The notes beneath the pieces are model-generated. The model was given only the letters and a program-made list of their open reading frames with translations. It made no database searches and was not told the origin of the DNA. This document shows positions 47,702 through 62,650 of a stretch of 64,000 bases of DNA, piece by piece. The DNA is taken from NCBI RefSeq assembly GCF_022458985.1, contig NC_061774.1:13630616-13694615 (forward strand), written 5' to 3'. The stretch is from Mugil cephalus (Eukaryota; Chordata; Actinopteri; Mugiliformes; Mugilidae). The number at the start of each line of letters is the position of its first letter. The first letter of the stretch is position 1. Position numbers and translations under genes: made by a program.

Positions 47702-50700
47702 TTAGCCGATGTAAATGCGATGGAAGTCGTTCGCTCCGAAGGCCGCGTTGCACTTGGGGCACTTCCTCTGACGGGTGTCGTAGCGCGTCTTCACACACTC
47801 GAAGCAGAAGACGTGGAAGCACTTTGTCAGGACGGCATCCTTCACCCGGGAGTTGCAGCACGGACACGTTAGACGAGCCTGCGAGGAGACGGGAGAGACA
47901 GACAGAGAGAGAGAGGGGGAATGGTGGTTGAACAATGAACGCAGTCATTTCTGTTCTCGGCTGAGTGGTTCGGATGCAAATATCTAGGACAGCAGTAGTA
48001 CAGAGGACGCTGCTGAGCGTGAGCTGCGGTGTGAGACACACAAAGCTACGAACATGACAGCAATTGTGCAACGCTGAGTCTTCCCGCAGTTGGTTGGAAT
48101 TTTAAGTGTTCTTCTCAAAAGAGTGTGATCACACTTGGCTTTAAAGGCTGCCAACACTTTTGTTTATGCATTTGGCCAGAAGGCTGGGTACAACTAGATA
48201 TGCATGTGACAAACATGAGCTCAGACTGTGGTTTCCATTGGAGTTTCTTTCATGGCAAAAATACCAAGAATGAGGAACCTCTGGCGAATACACTCATTTG
48301 AGAGTTAGGTGAGAAAAACCTAACATGACCATTATGTCTAAACAGTAAATATCTTGTATATGCATAAATTACAGCTAGAAACTCGACCAAGGCTGAAAAC
48401 ATCGCTGTATGATTCTAAGCTGGGACCAGTAACTAACCTGTTACCTTGCCTGCACTCTGAGCCAAGAAATAGTGCAGCATATAACCTAATATGATGTTGT
48501 CAGTTTATTGAGCTTTGAGAGCCAGGACTCTGCTTCCAGTCTTTGTGCTTTCATCAAACAGGCTGTTGGCTCTGGTTTCTGATTTACCACTGACAGTGGA
48601 ATCAATCACCTCACCTCCCTCTCAAATTGTCTCTTTAAATACAGATGTCGGTGACATTTTGGATGTAACGATCATTAAAAACCATCCGGTAGATTAACAT
48701 CTGTCCTAAAGGAGTGCGCTGGTTTAGTTAATGTTTTGACACCTTATCTGCAAAATGAGATTTCATTAAGATACGTACACACTGAAGTTAGTTTGATCTA
48801 AACCCTTGCTGGTGCCTGTGATACTGTGCAGGATCAATAATAAACGTACATTTGCTTATATGTTTTGCACCCCAAAAACCCACCTTGTAGTCGTTGATTT
48901 CCTCGTTAAGGATGTCGTCTCCGTTGCTGATCTTCTCGGCCGGTTTCTTGGCCTTCTCGATCTTTCTCCTCATCTTGGAGATGTCCTCCTGAAAAACGTT
49001 TTAACAGCCGTACGTTAAAGAAGCCACATTTTACTTTCTTTAAACAACAGACTACGAATGCTACGCGCGTCGCCACCTGCGCTCGTCGCGCGTTGAAGGA
49101 CTCTTTTTCTCTGGAGATGCTGTTCTCGATGACCTCCTCTCTGACCAGGCTGAGTCTCTGCTGAACCTGCTCCAGCTGAGTCCGCACCTCCTCGGAGAGC
49201 AACGCGGAGTCCTGAGCCTGGAGGGGAGACGACAGGTCTTATTTTTAAATATCCCGAGGGGGGGATTCCGTTATTCCTAACAGTGTACAACCCGTTGTGC
49301 ATACACGCTGTAGTTTGGGAAACGTTTGGGTGTCGTTAATGACCTTGCGTTTGTTCATGTCTAAAGCTTGTGTTCGAAGCGTCAGCTCCCTCTCAGCAGT
49401 GCTGATGGTGCCCTGCAGGAGGCGCTCCTTCTCCTCGAGCTTCCTCACCACCTGCAGCTGGGCATCGACCTGTACGTGGAGTCAGTCCCAAAAAGTCAAA
49501 TGGACATATACATAAATACATACATACATAAATAAATATAATAGGAGCAATGAAAAACATTCAATCTTGAAATTGCGAGGTAAAAGAGAAACAGGCAGTG
49601 AGGGGATGTTGACTGAAATATTAAAATGACAGTGAAAGTAGTTATCGCTGCTATTTAACCGTGCATATGATAAAACGGTGTGTGTGTCCCCTAGAGTCCC
49701 ACGGTGGTTCACCTGAGTTTTTAAAGTGAGGAGCTGGTCGGCGAGCTCCTCCTTCTCCTCTTTCAGCAACTTGTGGATCTGGTTGGACTTGATGCGCTCG
49801 CTCATCAGCTTGAAGTTGGCGTCGTCTTTCTCCCTGAGCTGCTGCATGAGGCGGATGTTCTGTTCCTGCATGTCCTCGAAGGCCTGGCCCGTCACGTCCA
49901 TCTCGCTCAGGAGCGCGTCCTCCTCCTGCAGATGGAGCGATGAGGCGAGAGTGTGAACAGAGAGCCAGGCACAAATAACAGATAAATTAAAAAAAAAAAA
50001 CGATTCGCTCGCACGCACCTGTTTGGCTATAGACAGCTTCTTGTTGAGGATGTCGATCTGCTCCTCCACTGAGCGGATCTTCCTCAGAGCCTCTTCGTCA
50101 GCCATCTTCTTGCCTTCCCTCCTCTCCCTCTCCTCCAGCTCCCTCAGCCTCTGTCGGAGCTCCTCTCCCTGGAACCAGCACATTATGGAAATACGAAAAT
50201 GCGTTACGTTCAATGTGCCCAATGGTTTGCTCAAATAAGAGGAATAAACGCAAAGGGGAAATACACACAAATATCCACATTGTGCCACATATCTCATCAT
50301 GATGTCTCAACAGACCCACTGTCATGATTTTCACAATGAAACAGAAAGTGTCCGTGCTCGTCACCTCTGACTTTGCCTTCTTCTCCGCGGCCATGAGCTG
50401 GACTTTGTCCCTCTGCTCCTTGGGTGCTGAGCGATACATGTCCAGTAACAGCTTCATCTCCCTCTGGGACTCCTGGGCTTTCCTGCACAGTCACGACACA
50501 AGAGTCTTTAACAAAAACCTCCTCCGCTGATAACAAAGATAACACCACGCGGGGCCAGAACTCAGTAAAACTCTGTTGAGTGAGGAAGCAAATCGTGCCG
50601 CAGACCAGACAGATCCTGAGGTGGTGAGTCACACAATCATGTGACTACTGCAGAAACCACTACACTACATCAGCGAAAAACATTTGTTATGCCAATTTGT

Positions 50701-53700
50701 CATATTACAAGTCATCCGAAAATCACACTTAACAATTGCATGAGCGTGTAACTACTCTGTGTGCAAAATACTACGTCCTTATTTTTGGAGTTGTACTTTC
50801 ACAACTCAATATTTCCTCATATTAAAAAACAAATAAATGCCCACAAACTTACTTGAGTTCTGCTCGGACGATCTTCAGCTGCTCCATCTCCTTCCTCTTT
50901 GAGCCCCCGACCATAGAGAGGCGCTCCCCGGCCGGCTCCTCGAGCTGGCCGCTGCTCCCCGGCTTCTCCTTCTCTTCCTTTATCAAGCTGCTGCTCCCGC
51001 CGCCGCCGCCGCCGCCTCGCGTCGGCCGCTCTCTCTCCTTTTCCTTCTCCTTCTCCCGCTCTCGTTCTTTCTCCTCTTTCTTGATGGCCTCCTTTTCCTT
51101 CTTCTCCTCCTTCTCCTTCTTCTCCTCCTTCTCCTCCTCCTTTACGGTCGCATCTGGTTCTAAACCGGGCTCTGTTTTGACTGAGGTCCCTTCAGAAAAA
51201 CCACGAGATAAAGAGGGAGGTGTCAACCCCGGACGGTAGTTTACATTTTAATAGAAATAACAACCGAGCTTCTACACTGAGTTAATTAGGCGTTAGTTAC
51301 CAGTGCTGCTGGGCGTGGAGGAGCCGTTGTCGGGCTCGGTTTTGACCACAGGTTCTGAAGAAACAGCTGGAGTAGAGGGAGAGATTGTTTCATCCTTCAC
51401 ATCCATCTCTGTGCTTGACTGGGACTGGAGAATGGCGTTTCCCTTTGAAGCACGGACCTGCATGGCCAACAGATATCCTCCAGTGAGCTTTATCGCCACC
51501 AACATGGCCCATAATTGTTTAACATTTCAGAGGTGGTGGTTTGTCTCCTTGTGACTGACCTGGTTGAGCTCCGCTTGCGTCTCTCTCAGCCTCAACTTGT
51601 ACTTCACCACCTCTCCCTTCATCTGCTGGTTGTGAGTTTGCAGCGTGCTGATCAGGTGACGCATCTCCCTGTTGATAGGACCTGAGGAGATGGCGGGTTG
51701 GAAAACCAACGTCTAATTAGAAATTGAAACTAGTTTTTTTCAGAGCAAATCTGACGTGGATCTAAGCTCAACTGCCTCCTCAGCACAATTCATTTTTCAC
51801 TCACCTGCTTGTTCGTTGGCAGCCAGAGTCTGTTCAAATTCGATGCGCAGCATCTCATACTCCTTCCTGACCTGGGCCAGCGTGTCCTCCAGCTGAAACA
51901 CCTCTGTGCGGACCTTCCTCTGCAGAGCCACCTCATCGTTCTGCACTCACAGGGGATGAAAGTGAGAAAAAGGGCCGGGAAACACGGAGAGACGCCGACA
52001 GCAGACCCACAGGAAACGTACCTCCATGTGCTCCAGCTGTCGAAGGCGGGCCGTGCGAGTAGTGTTGAGCCGGGCGCGTGTCTCGTCCAGCTGAGCTTTC
52101 AGGATAAGAGACTCGTTGTAGAGAACGGAGAACTGTGACTGTAAGCAGCGATACTCAGAAGTCTCCTTCACCATCCCTTCAGCCCGACTCAGCAGCTCAG
52201 TCTGACAAGAAGGACAGAAGGACGTGTTTATGAGCGATGAGAGACTTTTGGGTTCAACCAAGTAGAAGAGAAAACCATATCTTTAAATGAATCCATAAAT
52301 CTATGTACCTTCATGTTGTTATTCTCCTGGTGGACATTCTGCAGGTCCTGCTGGAGCTTCTGCAGCTCAATAAGACGATTATCTGCCAGCTCCCTGTTTT
52401 CCTCCAACTCACTGTTCATTTCCTCAAACTGTTTAAAAAAAGACAAAAGTATGAGAAGCATGGCTGCAAAGAGTTTCTTCAAAGTTTCTCAAGCCACATT
52501 TCATCTGAGTGATGAACTGAAGTCCTACCTTTCTTTTGTTAATGGTGATGGTTCCACATACACTGCTGGCCTCCCCGCACACTTTGTACCCTTTGCTGTT
52601 TACCTGGGGTGCACAAGGAAGCGTTACAACATGTAAACAGACACCATGAGAACCTCTAACAAAACTGCTCATGGTCCTCACCCTCTCCAGGATCTCGGTC
52701 AGATGCGCATTCAGTCGGTTTTCTCGGCGGCGGATCTTCTCCATGTCCCACTGCAGCTCCTCGATGAGAACCTGCAGCTCGCTGACGCGCTGGTCGGCCT
52801 TGTTAGCTGCGCGACCCAGAGACCGGGACTGGACGAACACGGGACAACACAGAGGCCGGACGTTCAACACAAGAGCTACTACAAACGTAATCCTTTAAGA
52901 GGAACGAGAAACTAGAGGATGTGTCTCAGTGTCATGACACGTTACGCTTGACGGATTTAATCGTAACTGTATTACGTCATTACCACCAAACCTTTCAAGA
53001 GGCCTACATGCTTGAGTATCTTTTCAACTGGATTTCATTGGCTGGATCTGAAGGTTTACATAGTTCATCAAGAGCTCGATTCATATATGTGCCATTATCA
53101 TTTTTTTCTTTTTCAGAAAGACATAAGATTGTTCCAGTTCATCCAGCACAGTGGGCTTTGACTCCACAGTTTATTTTCCAGTGCCGTCTGCGTCACTTGA
53201 CAATTGAACCTTGGTTGGCCTCCTGACCACCAGCCTTCACATCACCTCTAACCCGTTACTACAGGGTGTCAACATTTTCCTCTGGGAATAGGCTCAGCAT
53301 GGCTATTGTTTGTCACACCTAGCAACAATAACATGGGGAGGAGCTTTCAGTATAACACCAAGATGACTCAGCTCCCGATAACTACTTTGCCTCTTCTACT
53401 TATCACACCTGTCTGTCTTGTCGATCAGGTACGTACACTGTACATAAAAATATCTGAAGATATATTGATATTAGAATTATTGATGAGCCCTCCCCTCCAA
53501 AAAAAACAGCACAATGTTGCTTGAATTCGTACCTCACTGGTCATGTGGCTGTACTTCTGCTTGAGGTCCTCGGTCAGCTGTTGCAGCCGCTCATTTTCAC
53601 TGGTCAGGAGTGAGTTGAGTTTGGAGGCCACCTGCCACAAAGTGCCCTCTGAAATGAAAAGCAACAGCTTCTTTTTAAACGGATGCCACTCAACGAATTT

Positions 53701-54828
53701 ATCCTCAGCTACACTCCATTTCACTGTTGTCATGATGTCTTCCTCCGCAGACACATTTCTGTCTCACCCGCTCCAGAGTCCAGCTCTGCTTTGAGCTGAT
53801 CCACTGTGTTCTTCAGACACACGTAGATCTCCACCACACGACTGGCCTGTTTCAGGCTGGACTCCACCCTCTCCTGAAGCTCTGCCTCCATCTCCTCACT
53901 GCTGCTGCTGGCCAGCGTGGCCAGGAAGGAGTTGGACGTCTCTCCTTGGTGTCCTGGATGACGACCACACAATAAAGGGTTCATTCTCTAATACACCCGT
54001 CTTCATCTTACTGCTGTCAAAGCACTGTCAAAGTGCCGTCTCTACCTCTGTCCTTGGCCCTCTCCTGGTTGGAGTCGCCATCAGGTTCCGGCGTCTCCGG
54101 CTTCAGACTCCGTCCCTCACCTGTTGGAGATTTCTCAGGCTCACTGCTCGCTTGGTCGTAACGCCGGCTGATGAGCTGAACGTTTTCATCAAACTGAAAA
54201 GACAGAGAACGGCGTCACATTTAGATCACTCAATTAAAAATGCAAGCCTCGATGTTCATGGGTAACTTATGCTCCCTTGATTGAATCCTGCCCATTTACC
54301 TGGTTCCAGTATCTGTTGAGGATCAGCAGACTGGCGTCATCAGTAGCCTGGCGAGTCTCCAGTCTCTCAATTCGCTCTCGCAGTTCATCCTCAATCACCT
54401 GCAATCCGACAAGCCAAGAGATTAAACATCACCAGATAACGAGAAAGGAGAGAATTTCCAGAGCGGGGACAAATACCGGAGAATAAACTCACCTGTCTCT
54501 GATCTAGTGACTCCCCCAACTTCCTGTTCTTGGTTTGCAGAGCTTTGATGTCTTGTTCTTCCTGAAAAAACAATGGATCCACAGGTTACTACGAATAGAC
54601 AAACAGCCAGACTTCACTTCTGAATATATTTTCAATAGACATTAAAATGAGGCTCACTGAGTTGGACACCCCTCCCAATTTGATGACCGTCTCCACCGCG
54701 GTGCTACCCCCGGCCGCGGCGCCGACACCGGGTCCTCCGTCCTCTCCTTCCCTGTCCCTCCGCTTCTCTGGGGGCGCACCGGAGGACGAAGGGCCGCTAG
54801 GGTCAGCAGGACGCTTCTGTCCCGACAT
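47702..54828 (-). CDS. rnf20: E3 ubiquitin ligase BRE1A (RNF20)
   Basis: Nuclear RING E3 that, with RNF40, monoubiquitinates histone H2B. 21 coding exons (minus): 54658-54828, 54493-54561, 54300-54398, 54046-54193, 53768-53953, 53533-53648, 52682-52828, 52529-52603, 52309-52428, 52022-52201, 51805-51940, 51560-51681, 51301-51457, 50853-51189, 50365-50482, 50019-50168, 49713-49925, 49344-49469, 49077-49217, 48884-48988 and 47702-47878. They total 3093 nt, 1030 residues, in phase. Long coiled coils fill most of the chain ([20 protein letters not shown]). A Lys/Glu/Arg-rich low-complexity block lies in 50853-51189. The C-terminal C3HC4 RING reads [20 protein letters not shown] with CPKCNAAFG, ending DFHRIYIG. 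That ending, FDENV and IVENS-like motifs favour RNF20 over RNF40; linkage to aldob agrees. One donor (after 49344) is the weaker GTCATT. Confidence 0.9.
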
Positions 54829-55374
54829 CCTCAGACTCCTGGCACAAATGTAGAGACGGAAACAGAGTCGAGTGTGACTGGAGAAGATTGTGGCTCATTC
54901 ATTAATTCAAACTGGCCAGCAACTGTGTGTTCAGGTATACCCTTAAATTAATGGTCGGGGATGACTACCTCAGTGGTTATTCTTAGTCTGTATCTCCGCG
55001 TCGGGGAGTAGTCGTTGCAGCTAGACCAAAAATGATCCGCTCATCTCATTTTAAACCCCGAACAAACCAGTTCAATCAGCCAGTGTAAGGTTAGGCTAAC
55101 GTTAGCCGTGTGCTAACGCCAGCTTCAAACGCTGATTGGCTGCGAGTCTGACTTACACAGTTACTGCAACCTGTTTGTGATAATATTATATCACCACAAC
55201 TTATCGAAATCTTACCGCTAGTAATGTTGAGAGTTTTAGGTTATGAACTGAATGTGTCTGTGGATGTTGATGTTGCGTCTCCCTGCCTCTCGGAAACGGA
55301 AGTGTTAGAGTCTAGCTAGGATGTTCTTCAGGTGACACTGCGCCCCCTGCTGCCGCGGAGGGAACCACACACAC
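54829..55374 (-). promoter_or_regulatory. rnf20 5' untranslated region and promoter area
   Basis: Upstream of the rnf20 ATG. No TATA box is obvious. The GC content is moderate around 55290-55370. The exact transcription start and any non-coding first exon were not resolved. Confidence 0.35.
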
Positions 55375-55424
55375 TCTTCTTCTTCTTCTTCTTTTTCTTC
55401 TTCTTCTTCTTCTTCTTCTTCTTC
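55375..55424. repeat. TTC trinucleotide microsatellite
   Basis: About 50 bp of nearly perfect (TTC)n with one interruption (ctttttc near 55391), upstream of rnf20. A pure polypurine/polypyrimidine tract. Confidence 0.95.
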
Positions 55425-58400
55425 GGTACATTACCGCCGCCACATTCTGAACTGCAGCGTGGATCTGAATGTTTTTCAATTCTTTTTCTTAGCGTCTAGC
55501 TTTTCTTCATTTCTGTCTTAAAATATGTTTTACGACCCTTTACTTACATGTTTATTTCTGCTTTCCTTGTTGCCCCCTTAACATATTTGTCTGCTAAATT
55601 TATTGCCTCCGATCCCTAGATGTGCTGGAACCCAGATAAACTGCAACACTGTGCCTGCTTTTTGTATTCTGAATATTGTCTGTAAAATCTCCAAAATGAT
55701 GTCCTGTCAGATCATACACTGGTGAAAACAAATGCATTCTAATATTATAGTCCTTAGTGTGGGCACTAGAACAAATCATTGGCGGTGGTCGTGCACAAAA
55801 CTAAAATCATTTAGTTCCTCCTACTCCTCTAGGGGAAAAGTTATGACCCAATTGCAAAAGTGCATTCTTGCCACTTTCCTGATTATAATCTGATCAGCAA
55901 CAAAATGAAAAATCGCCCAAGAATAAATAAACACAAGGCCACACAACTTTCATAGAAGCAGAAATGTTTTACTAAAGACCCAAAAGTAAACACAGTCACA
56001 ACAACTTTGACAAACGAAGACAAAATATCAAAATGTTCTCGTACTTGAGGATTGAACTGTGAAAGAGAAGAAGTATCCTGACACTAGGAAAGAACCATCC
56101 TGGATGTCGCTTCCAAGATTAATATCAAAATGTTCTCGTACTTGAGGATTGAACTGTGAAAGAGAAGAAGTAGCCTGACACTAGGAAAGAACCATCCTGT
56201 ATGTCGCTTCCAAGATTACTACAAAGTGCTGTACAACAGACCATCATTTTCTTGTTATAGAACTATCCATAGATAAAACATAACCGCAGATAGTAACAAA
56301 ATCCATTTGAGATAAGTTGCAGTCTGAGTGTAAAGGTGCTGAATGCGTGCACACCTCTGTTGTCCTTTGTCGATGGTGACAGAGAAAACAGTGACGCACA
56401 GGTGTACAGGTGAACAAGTGAGACAGGATAGGTTGAGACAGCAATGGGGGTGGACACTGCCCTCTATTGCTCCACCGTGAACACTGGGCGTACTGCACTA
56501 AATCTTAGCTCATGTTATTCAACACTTGTTCAAAAGTGCTACTGAATTTATTGTCTTGGACCGACACACATTTCTATTGTTTTAATGCCTTTTTAGTCAT
56601 TGGGCTAGGCTTAATAACAGAAACACTTAAGTGGTTGATTAAATCCAGTTTACCAGCACCACAAACTACAATGATAGTACAAATGAATCACCACCTTTCT
56701 GATGCCGTTCCAACATAAACTGAACATTATAATTGTAATGGAGGGGGATTTAGAGCAGGATTGTTATATTAGAATGTATAAGTGCATGAATAATAATTAA
56801 GTAAAATGCAAAACTAACTACAGAGTTAGATCTACTGTTTGACACAAGGCTCAAAATCAGCACACAGGGGCAATTTTGTTCTGTAGTGACAGAAATTGAC
56901 ACAGTTTTTTAGTGAACCTGGGATTTTTCCGTCTTTCTGAAGGTCTATAGCTGCTGAGTGGTTCTCTGGTAACTGCAGAACGTGATCTATTTAATGATCT
57001 TCACTAAACAGATCCCAAACATAGTAACACAATAAAGTAAAACACCTGCGGCAATGTTGACGCTGCCATTTATAATGGATTATTACCCACCATTAAATTA
57101 AAATTATCCTTACAAGCAGTTTTTCCTGCACAGAAGTACCATTGAATGGTGTCTTACAGTGATTACTGTAACAAGTATCAGACAACCAAATCAACATTTC
57201 CTACGTGTGCTTTTTCAAAATGTACTGTATAAACTGTACTTCGTGGGATATGCAACTCAGTCTGGACGATATCCGTCACTCTCTGGGCTCGTGATCAAAG
57301 ACTGACCTCTGGTCATCCTATTGAAGGGCACCTCGCACAGGGAGCAGAGTCCGGGTTGTGTAAAAGCTGGCTTGTCACTGTTTGTGAGTTACAGTTCCAC
57401 CCCAGACTAAGCTTTAACTATATCTCTATCTGCTGAGGTCACCAGTGGACTGGTGGTGACACGAATTTTTGGGCCTTTTTCAGCAATCGATGTTCAAAAC
57501 AGCTCTTGTGTGACGTGCACGACGAGCAACGTGATGCAAAGCAGACACACAAGGCAGCCTGGGATGATCGATTAGTTCCAACAACAAATAAAAAGACATG
57601 AATCAGAAGTTAATGAAAACGTTGTAAACGTTTGTCAGACCTGTTGAAAATTACAGATTTTTAAAAAAAAAGTTTATTCATTTATTTTTCCAACCGCAAC
57701 GAGTAGATGCACGAGAAAGGACTCCCTGATCTTGAAATACTTTCATCTTAAATGATTCATGCATTTCTTGTCTTAGGCAAACAAAATGATGCATGTTGTG
57801 CAGAATGTCAAGGGAGATATTATTTTTATTTTTTAACACAAAATTGTTTGGAAAAAAAAGTAAAATAAGATTGGAAATCACCTGGAGGATTCCTCTTTTT
57901 GAAGCACATATTTAACTTAGATTAAACTTTTTATTATAAAAGTAAAAATATGAAGAAATAAAGAGATAATTACAGTTACTACTACAGTTGCTAGTTTTAC
58001 AGACCCTGCAATAAACTAAAAACCTGAAAACTAGAGATCAAGAAAAACGCCCCTGTCATAAGAAGAAACCTTGGGCTTATCTGCTTGAGCAGGGAGGAGA
58101 GACATGAAAGAAGATTTCTAAGTGCATCTGGATACACGTTGCACAGGTACATTAAACTAATACGAATATGTGATTGTATGATTAAAAAAAATGATGGAGC
58201 CATATTGGAAACTTTGCGAATAATGAAAAGCTGTAACAATCCACTGAATGCATTCAAACGATACAAAGAAATGCAGTCTGCACTTCCATCAGTGCAAAAG
58301 AAACCTGAATTGCAACATCACCGCAGGCCTCTCACGTTACAACATCTCTCAAATCTTAGCAGGCGGGGCCGCTCGTCTCCAGCACAGACACACACTGTTC

Positions 58401-58499
58401 CCCTTGTTGTTTTCCACTCGGTTCTTGATATGAGCCGGGAGTTCACAAACGAGAAGCGATGCTGCGCCGCGACACGCCGCCCCTGCGCGTCACGAGAAG
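55425..58499. other. Intergenic between rnf20 and aldob
   Basis: About 3 kb, AT-rich. Apart from the 97-bp tandem duplication (56024-56217, listed separately), no exon, RNA gene or transposon was recognised. GC content rises after about 58350 towards the aldob promoter. Confidence 0.5.
56024..56217. repeat. 97-bp tandem duplication
   Basis: Two adjacent direct copies, 56024-56120 and 56121-56217, each beginning aatatcaaaatgttctcgta and ending cgcttccaagatt. By eye they differ at only two positions. The near identity indicates a recent local duplication. Confidence 0.9.
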
Positions 58500-58687
58500 C
58501 CAATTGAGTTACCGGGGAGACACACGCCCCTCCGCATCGGGAGCAGCTCCTCCTCCGCTCCGATCAGGCCTTAAATACGACTCTTTCGGCTCCTTTCGGC
58601 CTTCTCTACCAGTTTTAATCACTGCTAGGAGGCTGCACGGGCCGACTGCCACCTCACTTGCTGTCGCTGTTTCCACAAAACCGTCAA
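58500..58687 (+). promoter_or_regulatory. aldob promoter and non-coding exon 1
   Basis: A GC-rich stretch with a TATA-like ttaaata at about 58571-58577. The likely untranslated first exon ends at a good donor, gtcaa|gtaagaca (donor at 58688). The coding exon at 59391 begins with an acceptor immediately before gATG, which requires such an upstream non-coding exon, as in other vertebrate aldolase genes. The precise start site is not determined. Confidence 0.6.
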
Positions 58688-59391
58688 GTAAGACATGCTT
58701 TCAGTTGGTTTGTTTGTTTGTTTTGCTCACTTTTAATGATGCATATTTTCATATTTTTCAGAATAAGAGAGTTGAACCACTTTAACTACCTTGTTTGTTT
58801 GCAGGATTAGTCTGTACTCGTGGCTTTCCTCCATCCCCTGAGAGTGCAGCAGATTTATTAATTCATTTTAAAACTTGTGCGCGTTGCTGGAGTCGCATTT
58901 ATGATTTTTTTTTTTTTTAAACTTTTCTTTCTGGCAAGTTTACTTTGAAAGGTTTGCATAGGTGAATGTCGACGTTTCCATCTGAGTATTGCTGTCAGCG
59001 TTTACTTAAGAGGCGTCCACCTCTCGTTTATGATAGTTTATTTTGTCCTGTGCAAAAATACGGTCATGCTCTTCAGTTTTCAGCCTTCACTTGGAGCTCT
59101 TTAATTCTTTCCTCTGCAGAAAGCATTGGGTAAAACAGTAGCCGACGTCTCCCAAGTGAACTATGAACCCATGCAGCACGCTGAAGGGGAAAACTTATCT
59201 GTTTTTTGAAGGCCAAAGTTCAATCATGCAAGCCAAATATTTAACTGCAGAGGTGATGCAAGAATAGCAGGATGTTGGAATGTTATTTGTGGATTACATC
59301 TTCCTCATTCCTGCTACAACGGCATCAAAGTGTTTTTCTACACACGTGTCAAATAACTTTTTTCTTTTTTTTTTGTCTTGCCACCTGTAGG

Positions 59392-61321
<1,930 letters not shown>

Positions 61322-61463
61322 ATTCTGTGAAAAATGAAACGGCTACAGAAAATACAGAAAATGCACATGGACCAAATGTGACGGTCTTCTGCTGGGTGTC
61401 CCTCATTCCTGCATCACCGGCAGAAGACTGACGATGTTGAACTACTGTTTGTGTACTTAATGA

Positions 61464-61469
61464 AATAAA
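61464..61469 (+). terminator. aldob polyadenylation signal
   Basis: A canonical AATAAA 143 bases after the aldob stop codon, followed by a T/G-rich stretch (ggttttggttccctgcactt). It fits a short 3' untranslated region. Confidence 0.8.
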
Positions 61470-61489
61470 TGGAAACCCCAAAATGGTTT

Positions 61490-62650
61490 TGGTTCCCTGC
61501 ACTTCTTTTGGGTTTAGGACATGGGAGCCTGTCACAACTTTAGACATAAGGATGTCAAGAGGTTCCCTCAATAGGAAAATAATGGTGGTGCAGATAGTTA
61601 AGTGATGTTAGTTCACCTCTGAGACTACATCCCTTCATTCAATTCAATGGGTTATATCTGACACCGGTTCCCAAGTTGTACCAGTTATGTCACAAATGTG
61701 CTGGATCAATATGATTTCATGTATGTGACTATATGGAACCAAAACTCCATACTCGGATGATGTTTTGAAGAGAGAAGACATAAATCCATCCTCAACAGAT
61801 TTATTTCAACATTCCTTCAAAGGTGCAAAGGACTCATCCATTAAAAAAAAGAGAAGCCCGTTCAAACAGTTGAACAAACAACAATTGCAGTATCTCAAGC
61901 TCATAAGACAAAAAAGTAGCAAAACATTTGAATAAATGCTCATTTTCGTATCTACTACTGTCACACACAGATACTGTTAATATCCGATTTCCATGTGTTT
62001 CAGGACTGTACGATAAGAAGCTCAGTGGTGTTCATTATGTCTTTACAATTAATAACAGGTTACCGTCACAGATTTCTTTAATAATGGAAGATGTTACTCA
62101 TAGCAGTAACCTACCAGTAAGAAACACAAGGTTAGCTGGTTTACAGAAAGTGTCAACAGTCGTTTATAGAAATTCAAAGTGGCAAGGATCTGATTAAATA
62201 CTTTCAAATGTCCGATTTCCCAACATTGAAGGGATTGTTGAATATACTGTACGTAAAATATACAAACGTGACCTTCTGTCTGACTTTATCTGTGTTAACT
62301 GACATCACACAGATGTGATAAAACAGTTCCACATTGTTTTGCTAATACACACCAGGAGCTGAAATGAAGCGCTTCACTAGGACCGTGCAGCAGGTCCACA
62401 TCCATCAAGCCTGGCTATAGATTAGTGGTTACGACGTTGCTTTAATAAACGTCTGTAAAATAGAATTCCTGACATGTATTGACTGAACAAAAAAAAAACA
62501 AATAAACCTTTATTCGTAAAAAAGCTTTAAAAAAGCAAATAAATGTGGTTCAGTAATGCAACATTTTTTCATTTCACAGGACAGGGCAACTCAAGAACAA
62601 AACAGTGTTAGTAATAATATAGTGGAGAGTACAACTTGAAAGGGTTGACC
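61490..62650 (-). other. Probable 3' untranslated region of the MS4A-like gene
   Basis: Between the convergent genes aldob and the MS4A-like gene. On the minus strand AATAAA signals appear (TTTATT on the plus strand) at about 61800 and near 62508, either of which could end the transcript. No other exon is recognised. Confidence 0.45.

Noticed and set aside
47544-48071. 175-codon minus-strand frame next to rnf20
   Set aside because: It overlaps the RING exon of rnf20 in another frame; the true frame is fixed by the RING cysteines.
50853-51239. 128-codon plus-strand serine/phenylalanine-rich frame
   Set aside because: Antisense of the Lys/Glu-rich exon of rnf20.
47702-54828. Alternative assignment of the ligase as rnf40
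   Set aside because: The C-terminus ([19 protein letters not shown]), the N-terminal FDENV region and the adjacent aldob fit RNF20 better from memory; a phylogeny would settle it.
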